From Lachnospiraceae bacterium NK3A20 (GTDB lineage: Bacteria > Bacillota > Clostridia > Lachnospirales > Lachnospiraceae): DNA of 64,000 nt. Positions 17,787 through 26,675 of this stretch are shown here, piece after piece. Within the stretch, counting starts at the first letter, position 1; the number at the start of each line of letters is the position of its first letter. The notes below the pieces were generated by a model. That model was not told the DNA's origin. It saw only the letters and a program-made list of their open reading frames with translations, and made no database searches. The stretch spans positions 206,804 to 270,803 of the forward strand of contig FNQX01000005.1 in the NCBI GenBank assembly GCA_900107575.1. Direction: 5' to 3'. Made by a program: the position numbers and the translations under genes.

Positions 17787-18977
17787 ATGGCTAAAAAGTT
17801 AAACGGTACTGTCATCGTCACCTACCGCTGCAACGCGCGGTGTACGATGTGCAGCAGATATAAGGCTCCGTCCATCCCGGAGGAGGAGCTCTCACTCGAG
17901 ACGATCAAGAAACTCCCACCGATGTATTTCACGAACATCACGGGCGGCGAGCCGTTCATCCGCACGGACCTGAAGGACATCGTGCGGGAGCTGAATAAGA
18001 TTTCGGACCGCATCGTCATCTCGACGAACGGATTCTTCACGGATCGCATCATCGACCTGTGCAAGGAATTCCCGAACATCGGCATCCGCATTTCGATCGA
18101 GGGCCTCGAGCAGACGAACAACGAGATCCGAGGCCTGCCGGACGGTTTCAACCGCGGCTACACGACGCTCAAAAAGCTGCGCGAGATGGGTATGAAGGAC
18201 GTCGGTTTCGGCATGACGGTGCAGGATAAGAATGCGCCCGATCTCATTCCGCTGTACGAGCTCTCCAATAAAATGGACATGGAATTCGCGACCGCGAGTC
18301 TCCACAACAGCTTCTATTTCGTCGAGGCGAGGAACATCATCCACGATCGCCCGATGGTCGCGGAGAATTTCGAGAAGCTCATCAACGAGCTCCTGAACTC
18401 CAACAGCCCGAAGAAGTGGTTCCGCGCTTATTTCAACCACGGACTCATCAACTACATTTACGGACAGAAGAGACTCCTGCCGTGCGACATGTCGTTTGAT
18501 ACTTTTTTCATCGACCCGTACGGCGACGTCATGCCCTGCAACGGCACGAAGGACAAGGAGGTCATGGGCAACCTCAACACCCAGTCCTGGGATGAGGTCT
18601 GGAACAGCGAGGCGGCGGAGAAGGTGCGCTACAAGGTGCGCCACTGCGAGCGCCAGTGCTGGATGATCGGCTCGGTTTCGCCCGCGATGCGCAAGCGGAT
18701 CTGGAAACCGACATGGTGGGTGATCCGCCACAAGGCGAAATTCTGGACGAAGAAGAAATACAGTATGTACGAGCTGCCAATCGTGCGCGATTACCGCGAC
18801 GGCAAGGTGACGAAGGAAGAGCTCGACGCCTGCTCGACCTGCGATATGAAGGCCTGCGTGAACAACGGACTCTCCGCTGCTTCCAACGCGCAGCTGCGCA
18901 GCAGGACGGGTGAGGAGATTGTGGCTGAGGATCTCGCGAGACAGACTGCGGCCGATGGACAAGCCGTGAACAGATGA
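17787..18977 (+). CDS. Radical SAM protein with SPASM-type C-terminus
   Basis: Cytoplasmic iron-sulfur enzyme. The cluster motif CNARCTMC (C15, C19, C22) binds the radical SAM 4Fe-4S; TGGEPFI is the SAM-binding GGE block. The C-terminal half holds further Cys groups typical of a SPASM domain (LLPCDMSFDTFFIDPYG, MPCNG, CERQCW, then CSTCDMKACVNNG). Similar enzymes occur in surface polysaccharide loci and act on sugars or other small molecules, but the substrate cannot be told from sequence. AAGGA precedes the ATG. The stop region overlaps the LCP start by 4 bp, so the two are coupled. Confidence 0.85.
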   Translation: MAKKLNGTVIVTYRCNARCTMCSRYKAPSIPEEELSLETIKKLPPMYFTNITGGEPFIRTDLKDIVRELNKISDRIVISTNGFFTDRIIDLCKEFPNIGIRISIEGLEQTNNEIRGLPDGFNRGYTTLKKLREMGMKDVGFGMTVQDKNAPDLIPLYELSNKMDMEFATASLHNSFYFVEARNIIHDRPMVAENFEKLINELLNSNSPKKWFRAYFNHGLINYIYGQKRLLPCDMSFDTFFIDPYGDVMPCNGTKDKEVMGNLNTQSWDEVWNSEAAEKVRYKVRHCERQCWMIGSVSPAMRKRIWKPTWWVIRHKAKFWTKKKYSMYELPIVRDYRDGKVTKEELDACSTCDMKACVNNGLSAASNAQLRSRTGEEIVAEDLARQTAADGQAVNR

Positions 18978-20644
18978 TGTCGAAAAAGAAGAAACAGAAG
19001 AAGCATCAGAAAGAGCAAGCCGCCGCTCAGCAGCCTAAGTTCGTGGAGATGCAGTATCACGATCTGTCACAGGGCCAGGGCGAAAACAAAAGGCCGGCCG
19101 GAGACCATGGTGCAGTACACAGCGAGGCGACGGCTGACCGAGGCACAGACACCAGTGGACTCACCGATGGTTATGGCCCGGAGAATACCAGGCACGCAGA
19201 GGCCCCTCACACAAAATTCCCTCGTGCAGAAGATGCTCGCGTAAAAACCCCTCACGTAGAAGCTCCCGCGCCCATCGCGTCGGACGCCTGGACGGAGCCG
19301 GACAGCGAGAAGCCTCCGGATGGCGAGAAGTCTCTGAATGGAGAGGCACATGGCGCGGAAGATAGTGTGAAGTCTCCCCGCCGCCCGTTCGGCATCGTGA
19401 AGCGGGTCGGAACCGGCGTCCTGATCGCGCTCGCCGCGATCATTCTGGCGGGGCTTGGCTTCTTCCACTATGAGTACGGCCGCCTGCAGCAGCAGGAAGA
19501 GGGCGCTTATACGGACGAGGCTGTCATCAAGACAGTCAGGAGTGACGCGGGGGACACGGTGTTGCAGGCTTCCGAGGAAGCTATGAACGAGCAGCTCGCG
19601 GACCTCGAGAACGCGGAGGTCGTGAAGGCCGAAGGCGAGGTATTCCAGGACAGCGATGTCTACAACATCCTCCTCATCGGCACGGACGACCGGACGGAGA
19701 AGTTCTCATCGAACGCCCGTGGTGACACCTGCATTCTCCTCTCGGTAAATAAAGAGAACAACAAGGTTTCCCTCGTGAGTTTTGAGCGCGGCATCGGCGT
19801 TCCGGTTCTCTGGGGGCCGTACGAGGGTCAGTGGGACTGGCTCACGCACACGTTCCGCTACGGCGGGCCGGACATGATGGTCCAGGAGATCCGCGACAAT
19901 TTCAAGATCGACGTCAACCGGTATGTGCGCATCAACATCCGCACGCTGGTCAAGGTCATCGACGCGGTGGGCGGCATCGACGTCTACCTCAATCAGACCG
20001 AGGCCGACCACCTGAATCACCCGGAAGGCACGTTCACAGCGGGGTATGCCAAGAGTGCGGGCGTGCAGGATGAGGTCGAAGAGGTAAAGCCTGGCCTCAA
20101 CCACTTAAATGGCGCGACGGCCATGGTATACGCCAGAACGCGTGCCATCGACGATGACTGGCATCGAATCCGCAGACAGAGGCGTGTGATCATCGCGGCA
20201 CAGCGGCAGCTCTCTGAGCTGAGCGCGGCGGACATCCTCACAACGCTCGATTCGATTGTGCCGCTCATCCAGACGAACCTTTCGGAAGCGGAGATTGCGA
20301 ATCTCATGACGCTTGCGCCTGCCTTCATGGGCGAGGATGTGGAGCAGATGACGGTTCCCGCACGCGGCACCTACGGCAGTATGTCGGGCATGGACGGGAG
20401 AGGACTGTTCGCCGTCGATTTCGAAACGAACGCGGCGCTCATCCGCGAGCAGCTCTACGGCGCGGTGGATGAGGCGGCAGTCGCGGGCGATACCGCGGTC
20501 GCAGGCGATACCGCGGTCGCAGGCGATACCGCGGTCGCAGGCAATACGGCAGTGGCAGGTGATACGGCAGTTGCAGGCGATATCGCAGGCGGCGAAGAGG
20601 CATCCGAGTTCCCCGGTATGTCTTCCGCCAACACCCCGGATTAG
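18974..20644 (+). CDS. LytR-CpsA-Psr (LCP) family cell-wall glycopolymer ligase
   Basis: Membrane-anchored enzyme that transfers lipid-linked teichoic acid or capsule polymers onto peptidoglycan. A Lys-rich start (MMSKKKKQKKHQKE) and about 110 hydrophilic residues rich in A, E, P, D and H precede one TM helix (VLIALAAIILAGLGFF). The extracellular LCP domain shows VYNILLIGTDDR, ARGDTCILLSV, SFERGIGVPV, VDAVGGIDVYLNQ, and VYARTRAIDDDWHRIRRQRR with the catalytic Arg residues. The C-terminus is a run of AVAGDT hexapeptide repeats. Both the long N-terminal region and the tail are unusual for the family and resemble the low-complexity additions in neighbours. Confidence 0.9.
   Translation: MMSKKKKQKKHQKEQAAAQQPKFVEMQYHDLSQGQGENKRPAGDHGAVHSEATADRGTDTSGLTDGYGPENTRHAEAPHTKFPRAEDARVKTPHVEAPAPIASDAWTEPDSEKPPDGEKSLNGEAHGAEDSVKSPRRPFGIVKRVGTGVLIALAAIILAGLGFFHYEYGRLQQQEEGAYTDEAVIKTVRSDAGDTVLQASEEAMNEQLADLENAEVVKAEGEVFQDSDVYNILLIGTDDRTEKFSSNARGDTCILLSVNKENNKVSLVSFERGIGVPVLWGPYEGQWDWLTHTFRYGGPDMMVQEIRDNFKIDVNRYVRINIRTLVKVIDAVGGIDVYLNQTEADHLNHPEGTFTAGYAKSAGVQDEVEEVKPGLNHLNGATAMVYARTRAIDDDWHRIRRQRRVIIAAQRQLSELSAADILTTLDSIVPLIQTNLSEAEIANLMTLAPAFMGEDVEQMTVPARGTYGSMSGMDGRGLFAVDFETNAALIREQLYGAVDEAAVAGDTAVAGDTAVAGDTAVAGNTAVAGDTAVAGDIAGGEEASEFPGMSSANTPD
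20475..20590 (+). repeat. 18-bp tandem repeat in the LCP gene tail
   Basis: About six copies of GCAGGCGATACCGCGGTC-like 18-mers encode AVAGDT repeats. The first copies are nearly identical and the later ones diverge, typical of slippage expansion. Length changes stay in frame. Confidence 0.85.
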
Positions 20645-20646
20645 GT

Positions 20647-21498
20647 ATGAGTGATATTCAAACTCAGACAACTAAATACACCTGCAAGATCGCGGTGACG
20701 ACGCATAAACAGTACCGTATGCCCGAAGATCCGATGTATCTGCCCCTGCACGTGGGCGCTGCCATTGAGCGGCGCCGCGGCAGCTGGAAAGAGCCGGATC
20801 TTGGCTATATCAAGGACAACACCGGCGAGAACATCTCCTCGCGCAACGCCTGTTTCTGCGAGCTGACGGGACTGTACTGGATGTGGAAACACGTCGATGC
20901 CGACTACATCGGCCTCGTGCATTACCGAAGGCATTTCCGCGGGCGCAGACAAAATAAAACAGGCGAGCCTGATGTTTTCGGGCACGTGCTAAGCTATGAC
21001 GAGCTCTCACCCATGCTCGGCAGATACAAGGTCTTCGTGCCGAGGAAGCGCTACTACGTCATCGAGTCGCTCTATTCGCATTACAAACACACGCATTACA
21101 TCGAGCACCTCGACAAGACGCGCGAGATCATCGGCGAGCTCTATCCGGACTACCTTGCGACCTATGACGAGGTAATGAAGGAGACGTCCGCGCACATGTT
21201 CAACATGATGATCATGGAGAGGAAGCTCCTGGACGAATACTGCACGTGGCTGTTCCACATCCTCTTCACGCTGGAGAAACAGATCGACGTCAGCGAATAT
21301 TCCTATTTCCAGGGAAGGTACGCGGGGCGCGTCGGCGAGCTCATCTTCAATGTCTGGCTCGCGCACCAGGTGAAAACAGGCAGAATCGCGAAGGATGAGA
21401 TCAAGGTCCTGCCTTATCTCTACGTCGAGAAGGTGGACTGGTGGAAGAAAGGCAAACGCTTCCTTCGGGCCAAGTTCATGAATCAGAAATACGAGTAA
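20647..21498 (+). CDS. DUF4422 domain protein (capsular polysaccharide glycosyltransferase-like)
   Basis: Matches the DUF4422 pattern: KIAVTTHKQYRMPED at the N-terminus, DNTGENISSRNACFCEL, LYWMWKHVDADYIGLVHYRR and a central HYKHTHYIEHLD. The family occurs in capsule and LPS loci and is predicted to be glycosyltransferase-like; no activity is proven here. No signal or TM segment, so cytoplasmic. It starts 3 bp after the LCP stop and is followed by LicD, so it belongs to the glycan operon. Confidence 0.85.
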   Translation: MSDIQTQTTKYTCKIAVTTHKQYRMPEDPMYLPLHVGAAIERRRGSWKEPDLGYIKDNTGENISSRNACFCELTGLYWMWKHVDADYIGLVHYRRHFRGRRQNKTGEPDVFGHVLSYDELSPMLGRYKVFVPRKRYYVIESLYSHYKHTHYIEHLDKTREIIGELYPDYLATYDEVMKETSAHMFNMMIMERKLLDEYCTWLFHILFTLEKQIDVSEYSYFQGRYAGRVGELIFNVWLAHQVKTGRIAKDEIKVLPYLYVEKVDWWKKGKRFLRAKFMNQKYE

Positions 21499-21544
21499 CG
21501 CCACACGGTACATAACTGTGCGCGGTACCGCGGGAGCGGCGAGA

Positions 21545-22465
21545 ATGAGATTATCAACCATAGAAGCGTTCAAACATATCCGGTCGGATGACGCGATCGA
21601 GCTGGGTGACGACCAGCTGCGCGAGCTGCAACGGACGCTGAATGAGGTGCTGGACGACATCGTCAGTGTCTGCGACCAATATCATTTAAGATACAATCTG
21701 GGCGGCGGGACCTGTCTCGGTGCGGTGCGGCACGGGGGCTTCATCCCCTGGGACGACGACATCGACATCAACATGCCCCGGAAGGATCACGACAGGTTCG
21801 TCGAAATTTTCCGGAAGGAATTCGGCGACAAATACTGGGTGCATACCGCGCGGACGACGAAAAATTACGGTCTCCTCTTATCCCGCGTGCTCCTCAAGGG
21901 CACGTCGGTGAAGACCAGGGAGGATTTCTGGAATAAGGAGTGCGGTGCGTTCGTTGATATTTTCATCATCGAGAACACCTTCGACAACGTGGTCCTGAGG
22001 AAAATTCACGGGCTGGGCTGCATGGCTTTCGGCTTCGTGCAGTCCTGCCGGAAGTTCTACCGCGACAGAAAGCCGATCATGAATCTCATTGATCACGCGA
22101 AGAATGATCCAAAGGAGGTCGCGGAATACCGCAGGGCTTTCCGAACGAAGATCTTCCTGGGCTTCCTTCTCTCCTGGCTCTCGCTCGATCAGTGGATACA
22201 CGCGGCGGACTGGTGGTACAGCCTGTGCCATGATGAGAATTCCAGATACGTGAGCGTGCCCTCCGGGAGAGGCCACTTTTTCGGAGAGCTGTATTTGCGC
22301 AGCGACTTCTGCGAGACCGCGGATGTGATGTACGACGGGAAACTGAGGAAGGTCGCGAAGAATTACGACGAGTACCTCTCCCGGATGTACGGCGACTACA
22401 TGACCATCCCGAAAGAGGCGAAGCGGGAGAAGCACGTCTTCTTCGCGCCGTTCTATCTGAAATAG
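21545..22465 (+). CDS. LicD family phosphotransferase
   Basis: LicD-type nucleotidyltransferase-fold enzyme. The pneumococcal prototypes put phosphocholine on teichoic acids; others transfer various phospho-substituents. The signature RYNLGGGTCLGAVRHGGFIP followed by WDDDIDINMPRKD holds the metal-binding Asp residues. ATG 21545 is preferred over GTG 21518. No choline kinase or CTP:phosphocholine cytidylyltransferase is adjacent; instead an IspD/TarI-type cytidylyltransferase starts 11 bp downstream, so the donor may be a CDP-polyol. Substrate is inferred from context only. Confidence 0.88.
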   Translation: MRLSTIEAFKHIRSDDAIELGDDQLRELQRTLNEVLDDIVSVCDQYHLRYNLGGGTCLGAVRHGGFIPWDDDIDINMPRKDHDRFVEIFRKEFGDKYWVHTARTTKNYGLLLSRVLLKGTSVKTREDFWNKECGAFVDIFIIENTFDNVVLRKIHGLGCMAFGFVQSCRKFYRDRKPIMNLIDHAKNDPKEVAEYRRAFRTKIFLGFLLSWLSLDQWIHAADWWYSLCHDENSRYVSVPSGRGHFFGELYLRSDFCETADVMYDGKLRKVAKNYDEYLSRMYGDYMTIPKEAKREKHVFFAPFYLK

Positions 22466-22475
22466 GTGAAGGAAT

Positions 22476-23201
22476 ATGTCCATGAATGTAGCCATGATTT
22501 TCGCCGGCGGCACCGGCAAGCGAATGCACACGAACGGTGTGCCGAAACAGTTCCTGGAATTGTACGGCAAGCCCATCATCATCTATACTCTGGAACAGTT
22601 CGAGAACCATGACGACGTAGACTGTATCGTGATCTCGTGTCTCGAGAAGTGGATCCCGAAGCTGTGGAAGCTCTGTCAGAAATTCCACATTTCGAAGGTG
22701 CAGTCCATTGTTGCAGGCGGCGAAACGGGGCAGGAGTCAATCTATCACGGCCTCCTCAAGGCGAATGAAATTGCCGGTCCCGATGCCATCGTCCTCGTCC
22801 ATGACGGCGTGCGGCCCCTGGTCGATCCCGCGACGATCTCGGCGAATATCAAGATGGCGAGAGAGAAGGGGGACGCGATCACAGTGACCCCTGCGATCGA
22901 GACGATCTTCGTCAACGGCGAAGAGGGCGAGGTCGGAGAGATTCTCGACCGCAGCCAGTGTGAGCTCGCCAAGGCGCCACAGACTTTCCGTCTGGGAGAG
23001 CTCCTCAAGTGCCACGAGAAGGCGAGAGCCGACGGCATCAACAATTTCATTGACTCCGCCAACATGTTCCGCCACTATGGCAAAAAGCTCTACACTGTGC
23101 AGGGCAGGACGGAGAACATCAAGATCACCACTCCCGTGGATTACTACATCTTCAAGGCGATCGTCACCGCACGGGAGAGCTCGAACGCATTCGGGTTGTG
23201 A
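22476..23201 (+). CDS. IspD/TarI family cytidylyltransferase
   Basis: Transfers CMP from CTP to a polyol or erythritol phosphate. MIFAGGTGKRM with GVPKQFLELYGKPIIIYTL is the CTP-binding site; VLVHDGVRPLVD and APQTFRLGELL are family blocks. IspD (isoprenoid) and TarI (ribitol-5-phosphate) are close relatives; the setting between LicD and a TagF-like polymerase favours a TarI-like role in a teichoic-type polymer. No TarJ reductase is seen in the window. The start could be ATG 22476 or 22482. Confidence 0.85.
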   Translation: MSMNVAMIFAGGTGKRMHTNGVPKQFLELYGKPIIIYTLEQFENHDDVDCIVISCLEKWIPKLWKLCQKFHISKVQSIVAGGETGQESIYHGLLKANEIAGPDAIVLVHDGVRPLVDPATISANIKMAREKGDAITVTPAIETIFVNGEEGEVGEILDRSQCELAKAPQTFRLGELLKCHEKARADGINNFIDSANMFRHYGKKLYTVQGRTENIKITTPVDYYIFKAIVTARESSNAFGL

Positions 23202-23301
23202 CGATGCGGGCACAGACATCTGTCCATGTTTTTCATTGTGCATAATGGCCGCCCGGCATGCAGAATAAGATTCAAGGATACAGGAGAATTCAGGTTAACA
23301 T

Positions 23302-24657
23302 ATGGCATTAGTACCCAGAGTGATTAAAAAGAAAGCAAAAAGTCTCGGTCCGGTTTTCATGGAGGGCAAGTTCCTGCGCCGTTTCGGCGTCAACATCCGC
23401 AGGTTCTTCATCTGGCTGGACAAGAGGATCGGCACCGGCATCCGTAACCTTGTCATGCCGCACTGGAAGGTTGTGGACAATCAGATCATGTTCCTGCCCT
23501 ACCAGCACGGCGTTGCCTGCAATCCGAAATACATCAGTGACGAGCTGATCCGCAGGATGCCGGACATTGAGATCTACTGGTCTGTGAACCAGGCGGCCTT
23601 TGCCTCCATGGATGCCATGGACATCTACTCGAAGCTGACGAATGGCACGATTGATAAGCATGATCCGAAGCTCGCGGAGCTGGAAGCCTGGATCGCTGAG
23701 CATGTGCATTTCGTGCGCCCCAACTCCTATGAGTATTTCTACGCGGCGGGAACATCGAAGATCCTGGTCACGAACTCCATCCTGGGAGATAAGTTCTACG
23801 GCTTCCCGGTGAAGAAGGATCAGTACGTCGTCGAGACCTGGCACGGGTCCCTTGGCATCAAGCGGTTCGACCTCGATCATTACAACACCAACATGTCCTG
23901 GCCGCACGCGGCGCTCCGCACCGGCAGGCAGACGACGCACTGCATCTCCAACTCGACATTCGAGGACGCCGTCTTCCGCGAGACCTTCTGGCAGACGACA
24001 CCGATCCTGCGGCTCGGTCACGCGAGGAATGATATCTTCTTCCCGAACTATCAGGGCATGGCGGCATTCCTGCGGGGTGAGTTCCTCGAGCAGTACGACC
24101 TCGAGCCGGATACGCATTTCGCGCTGTACGCGCCGACTTTCCGCGATGACCACAACTTCAAGGTCTTCGATCTGAATGCGAAGCAGACCGTCGCCGCGCT
24201 GGAAGAGCGGTTCGGCGGCACCTGGAAGCTGCTCGTTCGCTTCCACGACAATGACAGGAAGACGGGTGCAGCCCGCCGCAACACGATCAAGGGCGAGAAC
24301 GTCATCAACGTGACATCTTACCCTGACATGCAGGAGCTCCTGGCCTTCACGGATGTCGCGATCACAGACTACAGTTCCTGGATCTACGATTTCGTGCTGA
24401 CGAGGAAGCCCGGTTTCATCTTCGCGATGGACATCGCCGACTACGACAACGAACGCGGCTTCTATTTCCGCCTTGAGGACACGCCGTTCCCGGTTGCCAC
24501 GGATACGGATGAGCTCGCGGCCAATATCGCGAAATTCGATCTGGGTAAATATCAGGCGGACGTCGAGTCTTTCCTTGCCGACAAGGGCTGTATGGATGAC
24601 GGTCACGCGTCCGAGCGGATCGCTGATCAGTTCGAGAAGTGGTGCGGGCTCAGATGA
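23302..24657 (+). CDS. CDP-glycerol/ribitol glycerophosphotransferase family protein (TagF/TarL-like)
   Basis: Membrane-associated polymerase that adds polyol phosphate units from a CDP donor. The C-terminal catalytic domain is recognisable: VETWHGSLGIKRFD with the catalytic His, ARNDIFF, YAPTFRDD, LVRFHDND, and TDVAITDYSSWIYDF, a block found in TagF-type GT-B enzymes. Length of 451 residues fits single-domain members. It follows the cytidylyltransferase by 100 bp and overlaps the acyltransferase start (ATGA), so CDP-polyol synthesis, polymerisation and modification are grouped. Confidence 0.9.
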   Translation: MALVPRVIKKKAKSLGPVFMEGKFLRRFGVNIRRFFIWLDKRIGTGIRNLVMPHWKVVDNQIMFLPYQHGVACNPKYISDELIRRMPDIEIYWSVNQAAFASMDAMDIYSKLTNGTIDKHDPKLAELEAWIAEHVHFVRPNSYEYFYAAGTSKILVTNSILGDKFYGFPVKKDQYVVETWHGSLGIKRFDLDHYNTNMSWPHAALRTGRQTTHCISNSTFEDAVFRETFWQTTPILRLGHARNDIFFPNYQGMAAFLRGEFLEQYDLEPDTHFALYAPTFRDDHNFKVFDLNAKQTVAALEERFGGTWKLLVRFHDNDRKTGAARRNTIKGENVINVTSYPDMQELLAFTDVAITDYSSWIYDFVLTRKPGFIFAMDIADYDNERGFYFRLEDTPFPVATDTDELAANIAKFDLGKYQADVESFLADKGCMDDGHASERIADQFEKWCGLR

Positions 24658-25853
24658 AAAAGCGCAACGGCAAAATTGATTTCCTTCGCCTTTTCTTCGC
24701 AGTGATCATCGTGCTGCACCATTCGAGGTATGTTCTCGGCTATGAGGAGAGCATCTTCATCGGCGGGTCCCTCGCGGTGGAATTCTTCTTCATCGTGTCG
24801 GGGTATCTCATGATGGCGCACATTGCGAAACTTGAGGGCGCGAAACGCCCCGCAGCCAGACTGGATGCAGGAAATGAGAGCAACGTAAGTGGCGTCGAGG
24901 ACATGCGTCTCGGCTCCGAGACGTATCATTACCTCATGCGCAAGATTCGCGGCTTCCTGTCTGAATTCCTCTTCGCGGTAGTGATCGGTTTCCTCTTCAC
25001 GGCAGCGGCGGAGCGGTGGAGCGCGGCAGAGACCCTGCAGCACTTCATTCAGAACTTCGGCGAATATACACTCCTCAAGATGAGCGGAATCTTCCAGAAC
25101 GGCATCGACGGCGTCATGTGGTACCTCTCGGCGATGCTGATCGCGATGGCGATCCTGTACCCGCTCATCCGGCGCTATCCGGATATGATGGAACATGTGG
25201 GGCTTCCTCTCATCACGATCCTCATTCTGGGTTTCCTCTGCCAGATGGAGGACAGCCCGAGAGATCCGACTGTCTGGATGGGCATCGCCTACAAGGGACT
25301 GCTGCGCGCAATCGCGGAGATCTCCCTCGGCGGGATATGCTACCTTGCCTGTCGGCATTTCAAGGCGCTGCGCCTTTCGAGGGCAGGCAAAGGCCTTGTG
25401 ACAGCCGCAGAGATTCTCTGCTACGCGCTGCCCGTTGGCTATATGTACCTGCAGAAGCCGTCGAGGTACGACTACTTTTTCATCTTCCTCTTGTTTCTCG
25501 GTGTGCTGCTCTCCTTCAGCGGGCAGGGACTGCTCGCGGGAGTTTTTGACGAAGATGTTGCGGCAGGGAGCGCAACACCCACGAAGAAGAATCCTGCCAC
25601 GAGAAAGAGTCTCTGGTCACTGTGTTCCGGCTACAGCACGGCGCTGTTCCTCTCGCACATATATTTCGCGCAGCACATCAACGCCATCTTCGCGGAGGGC
25701 AGATACAGCGCAGCCTTCCGCATGGCGTGGTACCTGGGGCTCTCTTTCCTCAATGGTTTCGTGGTGATGAAACTCTCGGGACTGGTCAGAGAGAAGAGCG
25801 GGCGCCTGCGCAGTTTTTTTACCGGAATATTCACTACCAACGCGGCAGGATGA
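24654..25853 (+). CDS. Acyltransferase 3 family membrane protein
   Basis: Integral membrane O-acyltransferase (OafA/WecH type) that acylates surface sugars. IDFLRLFFAVIIVLHHSRYV has the family Arg and His; about ten TM helices follow. ATG 24654 overlaps the previous stop. A hydrophilic insert encoded by about 24836-24930 (EGAKRPAARLDAGNESNVSG) splits the first cytoplasmic loop, and a second short one lies near 25550-25610. Between TagF-like and the ABC permease, so it probably modifies the exported polymer. Confidence 0.85.
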   Translation: MKKRNGKIDFLRLFFAVIIVLHHSRYVLGYEESIFIGGSLAVEFFFIVSGYLMMAHIAKLEGAKRPAARLDAGNESNVSGVEDMRLGSETYHYLMRKIRGFLSEFLFAVVIGFLFTAAAERWSAAETLQHFIQNFGEYTLLKMSGIFQNGIDGVMWYLSAMLIAMAILYPLIRRYPDMMEHVGLPLITILILGFLCQMEDSPRDPTVWMGIAYKGLLRAIAEISLGGICYLACRHFKALRLSRAGKGLVTAAEILCYALPVGYMYLQKPSRYDYFFIFLLFLGVLLSFSGQGLLAGVFDEDVAAGSATPTKKNPATRKSLWSLCSGYSTALFLSHIYFAQHINAIFAEGRYSAAFRMAWYLGLSFLNGFVVMKLSGLVREKSGRLRSFFTGIFTTNAAG

Positions 25854-25877
25854 CGCATTCTGCATCGGGGTTTTGCA

Positions 25878-26660
25878 ATGTCACTAGATAAGATTTCCAA
25901 CACCATACAGAAATACTGGTTCATGTTCACGGAGCTGGTGAAGCGCGATTTCAAACAGCGCTACAAACGCAGCATCCTCGGCATGGCGTGGTCGGTGCTC
26001 TCGCCGCTCCTCACGCTCCTCGTCATGAAGATCATCTTCTCGACGTTTTTCTCCAAGAACATCCCGCATTACACGATTTACCTGCTGTCGGGCAACATCA
26101 TTCTCTCTTACTACAAAGAGTCGACGAAAAACGGCATGCGATCGCTCACCAGTAACGCGAAGATTTTCACGAAGATCAACGTCCCGAAATGGCTGTTCCT
26201 CCTGTCGAAGAACGTGTCGGCGCTCGTCAATTTCGGACTGACACTGCTCGTGTATTTCGCCTTCTGTATTTTCGACAGAATTGAGTTCAGCCCGAGAATG
26301 GTCATCCTGATCTTCCCGTCGCTGTGTCTGCTCATCCTCAACATCGGCATCGGCGCGATCCTGTCCGCGATGTACGTCTTCTTCGAGGACACCTCGTACC
26401 TGTACGACGTCGTGCTGACGCTGCTCACCTATGTGTCGGCGATCTTCTATTCCGTGAGTATGTTCACGCGGGACGTGCAGCGGCTGTTCCTGCTGAACCC
26501 CGTGTACGTGTACATCAAATATTTCCGTATGGTGGTCATCGACGGCGTGGTGCCGTCACTTTCGTACCACCTGCTGTGTGTTTTCTATGCCGTGTTCTAC
26601 CTCTCCATCGGCATGACGATTTACAAGAAATATAATCACAAATTCCTTTACTACTTGTAA
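25878..26660 (+). CDS. Polysaccharide/teichoic acid ABC transporter permease (TagG/Wzm-like)
   Basis: ABC-2 type permease with six predicted TM helices. The N-terminal amphipathic stretch LVKRDFKQRYKRSILGMAWS is typical of TagG/Wzm/RfbA exporters that move undecaprenyl-linked polymers out of the cell. The length of 260 residues is normal. The ATPase gene starts 15 bp downstream; together they form the ABC export route of this cluster. Confidence 0.92.
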   Translation: MSLDKISNTIQKYWFMFTELVKRDFKQRYKRSILGMAWSVLSPLLTLLVMKIIFSTFFSKNIPHYTIYLLSGNIILSYYKESTKNGMRSLTSNAKIFTKINVPKWLFLLSKNVSALVNFGLTLLVYFAFCIFDRIEFSPRMVILIFPSLCLLILNIGIGAILSAMYVFFEDTSYLYDVVLTLLTYVSAIFYSVSMFTRDVQRLFLLNPVYVYIKYFRMVVIDGVVPSLSYHLLCVFYAVFYLSIGMTIYKKYNHKFLYYL

Positions 26661-26675
26661 AGCTAAGGTACCAGC

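Noticed and set aside
22476..23201. Housekeeping IspD of the isoprenoid pathway
   Set aside because: Not excluded by sequence, but the setting between LicD and a TagF-like polymerase makes a TarI-like role more likely.
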